A DNA stretch of 51,159 bases. Source: an uncultured Bacilli bacterium (GTDB lineage Bacteria; Bacillota_I; Bacilli_A; RF39; UBA660). Both the position numbers and the translations under genes were made by a program. How positions within the stretch are numbered: position 1 is the first letter of the stretch; each line of letters opens with the position of its first letter. The notes under the pieces were generated by a model that was not told the origin of the DNA, did no database searches, and saw only the letters and a list, made by a program, of their open reading frames with translations. Location: contig CANQID010000005.1 of the NCBI GenBank assembly GCA_947623925.1, positions 1 to 51,159 of the forward strand. Reading direction: 5' to 3'. Of this stretch, positions 1-9,798 are shown piece after piece.

Positions 1-26
1 ATTAAATACCATTAAAAGAATAAATG

Positions 27-62
27 CAAGTTGAAAAAAAATAATAATAAAACTTGCTTTTA
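27..62. terminator. stem-loop, probable intrinsic terminator of an upstream gene outside the window
   Basis: gcaagtt ... aacttgc inverted repeat followed by tttt. Confidence 0.4.
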
Positions 63-152
63 CCTCTTGAAGTAAAATTACTTAAATAAAAATTTGATTT
101 TTTTTATAAATATGTTATAATAGCCACTAATTATTTAGAAAGCAGGGATAAT

Positions 153-644
153 ATGACTTTTTATGTAAGAGAAAATAAAAAAGTTAATTTATATTCAATT
201 AATATAGATACATATAAATTACTTAATTTAAAAAAAGAAATAGATTTATGGGATAATAAAGGAATCCTTAGAAATAAAAAAAACATAACTTATGTAGAAT
301 TTGAGCCACATTTTTTATCAACATTATGTAATAGATTAATATATTCTAAAACAAGTTTAGAATTTACTAAACTTATAAATGAGCTATCTGTTTATTTAGA
401 TAAAAATTTAAATGCAAATGAAATATGTTTTTGTAAAGATTTATTAGAAATATTAAATATAACTAAAATAAATGATGATGCAAATAAATTATTACATGAT
501 GATATAGATAAAGAAGTATCTTCTATAAATAATTTTTTCGACAAATTTGATAAAATAATAAATAAAAAGGAACAAAAAAGTATTCATAACAGTATATATA
601 ATAGTGTACCTGAATACTCTAATTTATATTTAATAATGGATTAA
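153..644 (+). CDS. hypothetical protein
   Basis: 163-aa ORF, purine-rich region (agcaggga) upstream of ATG, followed by a hairpin at 643-666. Confidence 0.6.
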   Translation: MTFYVRENKKVNLYSINIDTYKLLNLKKEIDLWDNKGILRNKKNITYVEFEPHFLSTLCNRLIYSKTSLEFTKLINELSVYLDKNLNANEICFCKDLLEILNITKINDDANKLLHDDIDKEVSSINNFFDKFDKIINKKEQKSIHNSIYNSVPEYSNLYLIMD

Positions 645-667
645 AAGATGTACTACATCTTTTTTTA
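643..667. terminator. intrinsic terminator
   Basis: aaaagatgtactacatctttttt hairpin with T-run just after the ORF stop. Confidence 0.6.
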
Positions 668-755
668 ATTATTGTAAAAACATTAATTTTTTAGATTTAT
701 TTTAATTTAAGTAATAATGTTAATAAAAAACTGATTAAAAATCAGTTTAAAAATT

Positions 756-2465
756 TTAAATATCTTGTTTTTTTATTTTAATTTTATTTAGTTTTCTAAC
801 TTTATATTTACTTAATGTAGGATACATTGAAATAATGTTTTTTGTATTGCAAATGGTTACAACTTTTAAAAGCGATGTATTTAAATTATTACAAATTCCA
901 ATGTTATAATTCAAATCAATTATATATTCATCATATATTCCTAAATTATTACATTTATAATTTTCTAATTCTTTTAGTGCATATTTGTAAATATCTTCTA
1001 TATTTATGTTTGAATTAAATGATGCATTATTAATTTTACAATCTTCTTCATCAAAGTTAAAATAAATATGATCTAATGCTAAATCAGTGTTATAATCTGT
1101 TAATTGCAAATCAAAATATTTGCTAGTATAATCTTCATTTTTCAACATTCCTAGTTTATATTTTAAATAAAATTGATATTTTCTTAATTTATATTTTTGA
1201 TATTTTATTTTTGTTAAATAATTTAAATGTTCTAATGCATCATTATATAATTCATATTTAATATCCATCATTAGCATTTCCATCCTAGCCATTGGTTCAT
1301 CACTTGTTCCTAACAATTGATTAAAATATTTCATGGCTAAATCTACGTTTCCATTATTTGATTCTAATCGTCCTAGTTCTAATAAAGCACACAATCTATC
1401 TTTTTGTTTTTCATTTAATAATTGATTGTAATAATATTTTGCTTCATCTAAATTTCCTTGTGAATACTCTAAACGACCTAGTTCTAGTAAAGCATACCCT
1501 TTATTTTTAGTATTAAGTAACTCATTGAAATAATATCTAGAAATTTCAAAGTCCCCTATACTTGCATATAGTCTTCCTATTTCTAATTTTGCAAACAAAG
1601 AATAATTAATACTTTCAGATTTGATCAATTCATTAAAATAATATAATGCTTTTTTTATATTGCCCTCATTAGCTTCTAATTTACCATATTCTAATTTAAT
1701 TACATCTTTGTTTTTATATATAATCAATAATTCATCTAAAATACTTCTTGCTTCTTCAATATTACCTGACATTATATATGTTTTTGCTAATTCTAGTTTT
1801 GCATATTCTACTTTTTTATTATCGTTTATCAATTCTAATAAAAGTTTTTTTGACTTATCAATATTCCATGATTTTCTTTCTAATTTTGCTAATTCTAGTT
1901 TTGCGTTTGTATTTTTTTTAGAAATTAATTCGTTAAAAATATTTCTTGCTTCGTCTATTTTTCCAATTTCTACATCTAACTTACCAAGTTCAAGTTTTGC
2001 ATTACATATATCCATGAAAAATATATAATTTTTATTTGTTTCATTTTCAAGTGCAATTATTTCTTTATAAATTATACTTGCTTTATCAATATTATTTATT
2101 TTTCTTTCTAATCTTGCTAATTCTAATTTAACATGTGTGTTATTTGGTTGTTTTTCTAATATTGAAAGAAAATATTTTTCTGCACTTCCAAAATTACCTA
2201 ACAATACTTCTAATTTACCAAGTTCAAAAATTGAAAAAACATCATCTTCACTTGATAATTCTATAAACATTTTTCTTGCTAAAGCATAATTTTTATTTTT
2301 TATCTTCGTTAATAATTTTGCATATTCAAATTTTATAAATTTGTCATTGCTTTCATTATTATATAAAACTTGTAATTTTTTAAAAGCTAAATCATATTCG
2401 CGATTTTTTATTAAATTTTTAATTGCTAAAAATTCATTATAATTTTTCATATACAACCACCACAA
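756..2465 (-). CDS. tetratricopeptide-repeat-like protein
   Basis: many degenerate ~34-aa helical repeats (AKLELARLE.. / GNIDEARxIFNELL..). Confidence 0.75.
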   Translation of the reverse strand: MWWLYMKNYNEFLAIKNLIKNREYDLAFKKLQVLYNNESNDKFIKFEYAKLLTKIKNKNYALARKMFIELSSEDDVFSIFELGKLEVLLGNFGSAEKYFLSILEKQPNNTHVKLELARLERKINNIDKASIIYKEIIALENETNKNYIFFMDICNAKLELGKLDVEIGKIDEARNIFNELISKKNTNAKLELAKLERKSWNIDKSKKLLLELINDNKKVEYAKLELAKTYIMSGNIEEARSILDELLIIYKNKDVIKLEYGKLEANEGNIKKALYYFNELIKSESINYSLFAKLEIGRLYASIGDFEISRYYFNELLNTKNKGYALLELGRLEYSQGNLDEAKYYYNQLLNEKQKDRLCALLELGRLESNNGNVDLAMKYFNQLLGTSDEPMARMEMLMMDIKYELYNDALEHLNYLTKIKYQKYKLRKYQFYLKYKLGMLKNEDYTSKYFDLQLTDYNTDLALDHIYFNFDEEDCKINNASFNSNINIEDIYKYALKELENYKCNNLGIYDEYIIDLNYNIGICNNLNTSLLKVVTICNTKNIISMYPTLSKYKVRKLNKIKIKKQDI

Positions 2466-2491
2466 CTACATTATAATATAAGAACTTTATC

Positions 2492-2836
2492 TTATATAGT
2501 TTTTATTTTTTTTAAATATTTTTCTTCATTTGCTCTTGGTATTTTTTCTGTTTTATCTAACTCTAATCCATTATTTATATGTCTATATAAAAGCATAGCA
2601 TGTGTATATTCATGAATATTTACTAACATACTTTTTAAATCTTTAATAATAGGAACTAATAAATTAAAATCTATAACAACATTAGAATCTATTGGTTTAA
2701 TAAAACAGCCAAAAATATCTAAGTTTTTATTTGTATCAACATTTATTTTTTTCGCTCTCAAATTTATAAAAATATATTCTTCTTCTGTTAAAATTCCATC
2801 TAACATAAAATTTCTAAATGCTTTTTCATCGAACAC
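2492..2836 (-). CDS. small hypothetical protein with HExxH (HEYTH) motif, possible minimal zincin
   Basis: 114 aa, NIHEYTHAMLLY motif; immediately upstream of its start is the uvrA stop (same strand). Confidence 0.5.
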   Translation of the reverse strand: MFDEKAFRNFMLDGILTEEEYIFINLRAKKINVDTNKNLDIFGCFIKPIDSNVVIDFNLLVPIIKDLKSMLVNIHEYTHAMLLYRHINNGLELDKTEKIPRANEEKYLKKIKTI

Positions 2837-2837
2837 A

Positions 2838-5657
2838 TTAAAGAACTCCTTTTAAAAACTGTCCTGTATAACTTTCTTTTACTTTGACTACTTCCTCAGG
2901 TGTGCCTTTGGCTATTATTTTTCCACCATCATCTCCACCTTCTGGACCTAAATCTATTATGTAATCTGCTACTTTTATAACATCTAAATTATGTTCAATA
3001 ACAACTACAGTATCACCATTATCTACAATCCTATTAAGAATAACAAGTAATTTTTTAATATCATGGCTGTGCAAACCTGTTGTAGGTTCATCTAGTATAA
3101 ATAAACTTTTTCCTGTTGGTTTTTTCTGTAATTCTTTTGCAAGTTTAACACGAGCGGCTTCTCCTCCTGATAAAGTAGGTGCACTTTGACCTAACTTAAC
3201 ATAAGAAAGTCCTACATCCATTAAAATTTTTAATTTATTTTTAACTTTAGGTATATTTTCAAAAAACTCATATGCTTCTTCTACTCTCAACTCTAAAACA
3301 TCATAAATACTTTTTCCTTTATATTTTATACTTAAAGTTTCTCTATTGTACCTTGTTCCACCACAAACTTCACATGGTACATAAACATCAGGTAAAAAAT
3401 GCATTTCTATTTTTTTAACACCATCACCCCAACATGCTTCACATCTACCACCTTTTACATTAAATGAAAATCTACTTTTATCATATCCTTTCATTTTTGC
3501 TTCTTTTGTTTGTGCGAAAACATCTCTTATATCATCAAATACTCCTGTATATGTTGCAGGATTACTTCTTGGTGTTCTTCCTATAGGTGCTTGAGAAATA
3601 TCTATAACTTTATCTACATTTTCAAGTCCAACTACTGATTTATAAATACCTGGTTTTTCTTTTACTTTGTATAAATTATTCGCTACTACTTTATATAGTA
3701 TTTCATTAACTAAACTACTTTTTCCACTTCCACTTACTCCTGTTACACATATAAATTTACCTAGTGGAAATTTAACATTTATATTTTTCAAATTATTTTC
3801 TTTTGCACCTTTTATTTCAATAAATTTACCATTGCCTTTTCTTCTTTTTGTAGGAACTTCTATTTTTTCTTTTCCTGTTAAATATTTAGCAGTTATACTA
3901 TTTTCACATTTCATTACTTCTTGTGGAGTTCCTTTTGCTACTACCTCACCACCATGAAGTCCTGCACCCGGTCCAATATCAACTAGATAATCACTTGCAA
4001 GCATAGTATCAGTATCATGTTCAACTACTATTAAAGTATTTCCTAAATCTCTCATTTCTAACATTGAATTTATAAGTCTTTGATTATCTCTTTGATGTAG
4101 TCCTATACTCGGTTCATCAAGTACATATAAAACTCCTGTTAATCTTGAACCTATTTGAGTTGCAAGTCTTATTCTTTGTGATTCACCACCAGATAAAGTT
4201 CCTGCACTACGAGCAAGTGTCAAATAAGAAAGTCCAACATTTTCTAAGAATGTTAATCTAGAATCAATTTCTTTAATTATCATTTCCGCTATTTGTTTTT
4301 GTTCTTTACTTAATTTTAAATTCATAATGAATTTGTGCAAATCAGAAATACTTAATAAAGTTACTTCATATATATTTTTTTTATTTATTAGTACTGATAA
4401 TACAGAATCATCTAGTCTAGCGCCTTTACATTTTGGACAAGTTGATTCTACCATGTATTGTTCTATCCATTCTCTTATCCATGTACTTTTAGTTTCCATA
4501 TATCTTCGTTCTAAATTAGTTATAATTCCCTCATAATAATCTTTACTTGTTCTTTTATTTCCGTTTTTAGATGTATAATTAAATTCTAATAAATCTTTAG
4601 AACCATATAAAATTATATCTAATTCTTTTCTGGATAAGTCTTTTACTTTTTTATTTAAATCTATATTATAAAATTTAGCAACTGTTGATATTTGTGTACT
4701 AATTATACTAGAGTCATCTTCTAAATTTATAGCGACTATTGCTCCTTCGTTTATGCTTAAGTCTTTATTAGGTATTATTAAATCTTCATCGATTGACAAT
4801 TTAATTCCAAGCCCTTTACATTCTGTACATGCTCCATAAGGTGCATTAAATGAAAACATTCTAGGCTCTAATTCTGGAAGTGAAAAATCACATTCTGGAC
4901 ATGCATAATTTTCACTCATAACTATTTGTTCTTTACCTACTACATCAACTACTACTTTCCCATGTGATAGTTTTGCTGCTGTTTCTATAGAATCATATAG
5001 TCTACTTCTTATTCCATCTTTTACTATAAGTCTATCGATTATAACTTCAATATTATGTTTTTTATTTTTATCAAGTTCTTTTACTTCTTCTATATCAAAT
5101 TCTTCACCATCTATTTTTAATCTAACATATCCATCTTTTTTTAGTTTTTCTATTGTATTTACATGTGTACCTTTCTCACCATATATTATTGGACTTAATA
5201 TTTTTATTTTTGTATTTTCTTCTAAGTTTAATATTTGGTCAGTCATTTCCTCATAACTTTGACTTGTTATTGGTTTATTATGTACTTTACAATATGGCAC
5301 ACCAATTCTTGCATATAAAAGTCTTAAGAAGTCATATATTTCAGTTACTGTTCCTACTGTACTTCTAGGATTTTTATTCGTTGTTTTTTGGTCTATACTG
5401 ATTGCAGGACTTAAACCTTCTATAGAGTCTACATTTGGTTTTTCTGTTCCACCTAAAAATTGTCTAGCATAATTACTTAAACTTTCTACATATCTTCTTT
5501 GACCTTCTGCATATATAGTATCAAAAGCAAGACTACTTTTTCCACTTCCACTTACTCCTGTCATTACTATTAATTTATTTTTTGGTAATTCTAAGTCTAT
5601 GTTTTTTAAATTGTTTTCTTTCGCACCTTTTATTATAATTTTATCCATAATCTTCAC
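2838..5657 (-). CDS. uvrA: excinuclease ABC subunit A
   Basis: two ABC ATPase modules (TGVSGSGKSSLAFDTIYAEGQRRYVESLS, LSGGESQRIRLA, LSGGEAARVKLAKEL), Zn-finger cysteines. Confidence 0.98.
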   Translation of the reverse strand: MKIMDKIIIKGAKENNLKNIDLELPKNKLIVMTGVSGSGKSSLAFDTIYAEGQRRYVESLSNYARQFLGGTEKPNVDSIEGLSPAISIDQKTTNKNPRSTVGTVTEIYDFLRLLYARIGVPYCKVHNKPITSQSYEEMTDQILNLEENTKIKILSPIIYGEKGTHVNTIEKLKKDGYVRLKIDGEEFDIEEVKELDKNKKHNIEVIIDRLIVKDGIRSRLYDSIETAAKLSHGKVVVDVVGKEQIVMSENYACPECDFSLPELEPRMFSFNAPYGACTECKGLGIKLSIDEDLIIPNKDLSINEGAIVAINLEDDSSIISTQISTVAKFYNIDLNKKVKDLSRKELDIILYGSKDLLEFNYTSKNGNKRTSKDYYEGIITNLERRYMETKSTWIREWIEQYMVESTCPKCKGARLDDSVLSVLINKKNIYEVTLLSISDLHKFIMNLKLSKEQKQIAEMIIKEIDSRLTFLENVGLSYLTLARSAGTLSGGESQRIRLATQIGSRLTGVLYVLDEPSIGLHQRDNQRLINSMLEMRDLGNTLIVVEHDTDTMLASDYLVDIGPGAGLHGGEVVAKGTPQEVMKCENSITAKYLTGKEKIEVPTKRRKGNGKFIEIKGAKENNLKNINVKFPLGKFICVTGVSGSGKSSLVNEILYKVVANNLYKVKEKPGIYKSVVGLENVDKVIDISQAPIGRTPRSNPATYTGVFDDIRDVFAQTKEAKMKGYDKSRFSFNVKGGRCEACWGDGVKKIEMHFLPDVYVPCEVCGGTRYNRETLSIKYKGKSIYDVLELRVEEAYEFFENIPKVKNKLKILMDVGLSYVKLGQSAPTLSGGEAARVKLAKELQKKPTGKSLFILDEPTTGLHSHDIKKLLVILNRIVDNGDTVVVIEHNLDVIKVADYIIDLGPEGGDDGGKIIAKGTPEEVVKVKESYTGQFLKGVL

Positions 5658-5825
5658 CTACATTTTACAATACCTATTATATATCACGAACAATTGTTTG
5701 TAAATAAATATAAGTTTATTTTAACACATTTTAGTAATATTTTAAATATTATTTTTTTAAAAATGTGATTTATTTATAATTTTTTTATTTTTTGTTGATT
5801 TGAATATAAAGATAATGTTATAATT

Positions 5826-5869
5826 TAAGAGAGCCTATAAAACTCTCTAGAAGTTTGAGGTGTTTTTTT
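5826..5869 (+). promoter_or_regulatory. pyrG leader with inverted repeat, possible attenuator
   Basis: TATAAT-like box (gttataat) then agagagcctataaaactctct and a gtttttttatg U-run before the start codon. Confidence 0.35.
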
Positions 5870-7474
5870 ATGACAAAGTACATTTTTGTAACAGGTGGTG
5901 TTGTATCTGGTCTTGGTAAAGGTATTACTGCTGCTTCTGTTGCGCTTTTATTAAAATCAAGAGGATATAAAGTATTCATGCAAAAGTTTGACCCTTATAT
6001 AAATGTCGATCCTGGAACTATGAACCCTATACAACATGGTGAAGTGTATGTTACTTATGATGGGTGTGAGACTGACTTAGATTTAGGTCATTATGAGCGT
6101 TTTATAGATGAAGAACTTAATTATACTTCAAATATAACAAGTGGAAAAATATATTCAACTGTAATTGAAAAAGAAAGAAAAGGAGACTATTTAGGTGCTA
6201 CCGTACAAATGGTTCCTCATGTAACAAATGAAATAAAAAATAAAGTATATGAGGCTGGTATTTCTAGTGGTGCGGAATTTGTTATCACCGAAATAGGTGG
6301 TACTGTCGGTGATATTGAATCAAGTACATTTATAGAAGCTTTAAGACAAATTCAATATGAAAAAGGAGAAGAAAATACTTTCTTTATACATACTACATTA
6401 ATTCCTTATATATTTGGTTCTAATGAACTTAAAACTAAACCTACTCAAAATAGTGTTAAAGACTTAAGAAATATGGGAATAAGACCTAATGCTTTAGTTT
6501 GCAGAACTCCTTTTCCTACTAGTGATTCTATAAAAAACAAATTGTCTTTATTTTGTTCAATTCCTGTTGAAAATATAATAGATGCTATAGATGTTAAAAA
6601 TATATATCAAATTCCAATTAACTTTTATAATCAAAAAATAGATGAAGCAATTTTGAAACAATTTAAAATGCCAATTAAGAAAGCTAATATAAAATATTGG
6701 CAAGATTTAATTGATACTGTTGATAATTTAAAAGATGAAGTTGAAATTGCGCTTGTTGGTAAATATGTTGAATTGCATGATGCTTATTTATCTGTTGCAG
6801 AATCACTTAAACATGCTGGATATAAATATAAAACTAAAGTAAATATTAATTGGATAGATTCTGAATCTTTAGAAGATTCTAATGTTGATTTAAAGAAAGT
6901 ATTTAAAAACTCTAAAGGAATATTAGTTCCGGGTGGTTTTGGAAGTAGAGGTATTGAAGGTAAAATAAAAGCTATTAAATTTGCAAGGGAAAATAACATT
7001 CCATTTTTAGGAATATGTCTTGGAATGCAACTAGCTGTTATTGAGTTTGCTCGTAATGTTTGTGGAATCAAGGAAGCATCTTCAACAGAATTTAACGAAG
7101 TTTGCCCTGAACCTATAATTGATTTAATGGCTGACCAAAAAGCAATTACAAATATGGGTGGTACATTAAGATTAGGTAATTATGAATGTACTATTAAGCC
7201 TAATACTTTAGCTTTTGCAGATTACAAACAAAATAAAATATTAGAGCGTCATCGTCATAGATATGAATTTAATAATAAATATAAAGAAATATTAGAAAAA
7301 AACGGTATTATATTTTCTGGTATAAATGAACAAAGTAATTTGGTTGAAATTATAGAATATCCTAAGCATAAACATTTTATTGCATGTCAATTTCACCCAG
7401 AATTTAAAAGTAGACCTACAAGACCACATCCATTATTTGATTCATTTGTTAAAGCAAGTATAAAAGGAGATTAA
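5870..7474 (+). CDS. pyrG: CTP synthase (start most likely the internal ATG at 5870)
   Basis: MTKYIFVTGGVVSGLGKGITAASVALLLKSRGY; glutamine amidotransferase GICLGMQ; SD gaggtg before the ATG at 5870. Confidence 0.98.
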   Translation: MTKYIFVTGGVVSGLGKGITAASVALLLKSRGYKVFMQKFDPYINVDPGTMNPIQHGEVYVTYDGCETDLDLGHYERFIDEELNYTSNITSGKIYSTVIEKERKGDYLGATVQMVPHVTNEIKNKVYEAGISSGAEFVITEIGGTVGDIESSTFIEALRQIQYEKGEENTFFIHTTLIPYIFGSNELKTKPTQNSVKDLRNMGIRPNALVCRTPFPTSDSIKNKLSLFCSIPVENIIDAIDVKNIYQIPINFYNQKIDEAILKQFKMPIKKANIKYWQDLIDTVDNLKDEVEIALVGKYVELHDAYLSVAESLKHAGYKYKTKVNINWIDSESLEDSNVDLKKVFKNSKGILVPGGFGSRGIEGKIKAIKFARENNIPFLGICLGMQLAVIEFARNVCGIKEASSTEFNEVCPEPIIDLMADQKAITNMGGTLRLGNYECTIKPNTLAFADYKQNKILERHRHRYEFNNKYKEILEKNGIIFSGINEQSNLVEIIEYPKHKHFIACQFHPEFKSRPTRPHPLFDSFVKASIKGD

Positions 7475-7485
7475 ATCTCCTTTTT
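7464..7485 (+). terminator. intrinsic terminator of pyrG
   Basis: aaggagattaaatctccttttta, overlaps the pyrG stop. Confidence 0.75.
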
Positions 7486-7600
7486 ATTTGCAAGTTATAT
7501 ATTCTTTAAAAATTATATGTTATTCATTATTATTATCATATATCTTAATATTAATAAACATAGAATAATTTTACATTTTTTGTAAATTAAAAGATAACAA

Positions 7601-8275
7601 TTAATCTAAATTGTTATCTTTTATATATTCTTCAAACACTAAATTATTTTCATATATATATTTAGCTACATCATATCCTACATATCTATAATGCCATGGT
7701 TCATATTTAAAACCTGTTATATTTTCTTTTCCACTTGGATATCTTAATATAAACCCATATTTATAAGAATTTGTGCTCATCCATTCGAATTCATCACTCA
7801 TTTCGAAATCATCATAACTATTATTTGAACCCATTACATCTACAGCTAAACCTGTTTGATGTTCAGAATGACCCGCTTTAGCGCTACAAGATAAAGCATA
7901 TTCTTCACCATATTTATCTACATAATAATTAAATAAATTATCTTGATAATCATAATCCCTATACCCAGATACTGCTATTACTTTATACCCTAATTTTAAA
8001 GCATCTTCACTTAATTTTTCAAATGCTTCCTTTGCTTCTTTCCTAAGCATTTTACCTTCATTAGAATATTTTATATTTATATTTTCTAAATCCTCTGGAA
8101 CATAATTTTTAGAAAGTTTATTATTTTTATTAACTAACACTAAAATATCAGTTGGCTTTTCAACTTCTTTTACATTTTTATAAAACATATTTTTTAAATC
8201 TACCTCCTTTAAAAAGAAAAATAAAATTAATAAAATAAAAATAATAAAATATAATATTTTAAATAATTTCTTCAT
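7601..8275 (-). CDS. D-alanyl-D-alanine carboxypeptidase, VanY family, membrane anchored
   Basis: VSGYRDYDYQ...SAKAGHSEHQTGLAVDV...EPWHYRYVG motifs; N-terminal TM helix. Confidence 0.9.
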   Translation of the reverse strand: MKKLFKILYFIIFILLILFFFLKEVDLKNMFYKNVKEVEKPTDILVLVNKNNKLSKNYVPEDLENINIKYSNEGKMLRKEAKEAFEKLSEDALKLGYKVIAVSGYRDYDYQDNLFNYYVDKYGEEYALSCSAKAGHSEHQTGLAVDVMGSNNSYDDFEMSDEFEWMSTNSYKYGFILRYPSGKENITGFKYEPWHYRYVGYDVAKYIYENNLVFEEYIKDNNLD

Positions 8276-8346
8276 ATAATCTCCTTTATAAAATATATGA
8301 AGAAAAAGAAAGTTTTTATCAACTTTCTATAAACAATATATTACAT

Positions 8347-8964
8347 TTATTTTAAATTATTAATTTGTTTTTGATAATTATTACTACTTGTTATATAACT
8401 ACCAACTACGTATATATCAGATTTAACTTTAGAAATAGTTGTATCGTTTATTCCACCATCAACTTCAATTAAATAATTATAATTTTTTTTGAGTTCATTT
8501 AATTTATCTACTTTAGGTATAACAGATTCAATAAATTTTTGACCTCCCATACCTGGTTCTACAGTCATTACTAAAACTAAATCAATTAAAGGTAAATAAG
8601 GGAAAAGTAAACTTACATCTGTATTAGGTTTTATAGAAATTCCTACTTTTATTCCTTGTTTTTTTATATAATTTATTAGATACAAAATATCTTGTTTTAC
8701 TTCTAAATGAAAAGTTATATAAGTAGGCTTTAATATTTTAAATTTATCTACATATTCTTTTACATCTTCTACCATTAAATGAACATCTTTAGGTTTACTT
8801 GTATTAAGAACTAAATCTTTTACATCATCAATATCCCAAGTTTTATTTTGTACAAATTTACCGTCCATTATATCTAAATGGATAAAATCAATATTTGTCT
8901 CATCTAATATTTTTATATTTTCTTTTAAATTTTCTTTTATTGATAGTATAGATGCAGATATCAT
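8347..8964 (-). CDS. rpe: ribulose-phosphate 3-epimerase
   Basis: FIHLDIMDGKFV, MTVEPGMGGQKF, IEVDGGI. Confidence 0.95.
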   Translation of the reverse strand: MISASILSIKENLKENIKILDETNIDFIHLDIMDGKFVQNKTWDIDDVKDLVLNTSKPKDVHLMVEDVKEYVDKFKILKPTYITFHLEVKQDILYLINYIKKQGIKVGISIKPNTDVSLLFPYLPLIDLVLVMTVEPGMGGQKFIESVIPKVDKLNELKKNYNYLIEVDGGINDTTISKVKSDIYVVGSYITSSNNYQKQINNLK

Positions 8965-8967
8965 ATT

Positions 8968-9798
8968 TCACCTCTTAATAAATTTTAAATAATCCTCATA
9001 ACGACTATAAAGTATTTTCTTTGTTTTAACTGCTTCTTTTACTCCACAATTGTCTTCTTTATCATGCATACAATCTCTGTACTTACATAATTGTTTATAC
9101 TCATCAAACTCAATAAAACTATCTCTTATATCAGTGTTTTCCATACCTATAAAATCTAGGCTAGAAAAACCAGGTGTATCAGCTACCAAGCCACCACATA
9201 ACTCTATAAGTTCAACATGACGAGTTGTATGTTTTCCCCTACCTAATGCATATGAAATTTCATCTGTTTTTAAATTCAAAGTAGGTTCAAGTTTATTCAA
9301 CAAAGTAGATTTTCCTGCACCACTTTGACCTGTAAATACAGTAAGTTTATTTTTAAACAAACTTTTAATTTGCTCACAGTCATTGTTTGTTAAAACTTTA
9401 TAACCTATTTTTTTATAATAATCTATAATCTGTTCAATTTGTTTTTTTTCTATTTCATCAAGTAAATCTAATTTTGTAAAGCATATAATTGGTTCTACAT
9501 TATTAAATTCTATCGTAACAATCAATTTATCAAGCAAATTTGAACTAAAATCTGGTTCTTTTACACTTGTTACTACAAGTGCTTGATCAACATTTGAAAC
9601 AGGGGGACGTATAAGTCTATTTTGTCTATCTATCACTTTCATTATGCAATTATTTTCTGAATCAAATTCAACTATATCCCCAACTATTAAAGAAATTTTA
9701 TCATTTCTAAATTTACCTCTTGCTTTACACACATATTTTTTACCATCTGCAAGTATTGTATAATCATTACTTATTAATTTTACTATTCTGCCTGTCAT
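8968..9798 (-). CDS. rsgA: ribosome small subunit-dependent GTPase A
   Basis: circularly permuted GTPase; TGQSGAGKSTLLN; DTPGFSSLD; Cys/His zinc site. Confidence 0.95.
   Translation of the reverse strand: MTGRIVKLISNDYTILADGKKYVCKARGKFRNDKISLIVGDIVEFDSENNCIMKVIDRQNRLIRPPVSNVDQALVVTSVKEPDFSSNLLDKLIVTIEFNNVEPIICFTKLDLLDEIEKKQIEQIIDYYKKIGYKVLTNNDCEQIKSLFKNKLTVFTGQSGAGKSTLLNKLEPTLNLKTDEISYALGRGKHTTRHVELIELCGGLVADTPGFSSLDFIGMENTDIRDSFIEFDEYKQLCKYRDCMHDKEDNCGVKEAVKTKKILYSRYEDYLKFIKR

Noticed and set aside
1660-5368. + strand ORFs antisense to the TPR gene and uvrA (1660-2028, 3667-3957, 4327-4536, 5153-5368)
   Set aside because: Fully inside well-supported minus-strand genes; low-complexity hydrophobic translations typical of AT-rich antisense frames.
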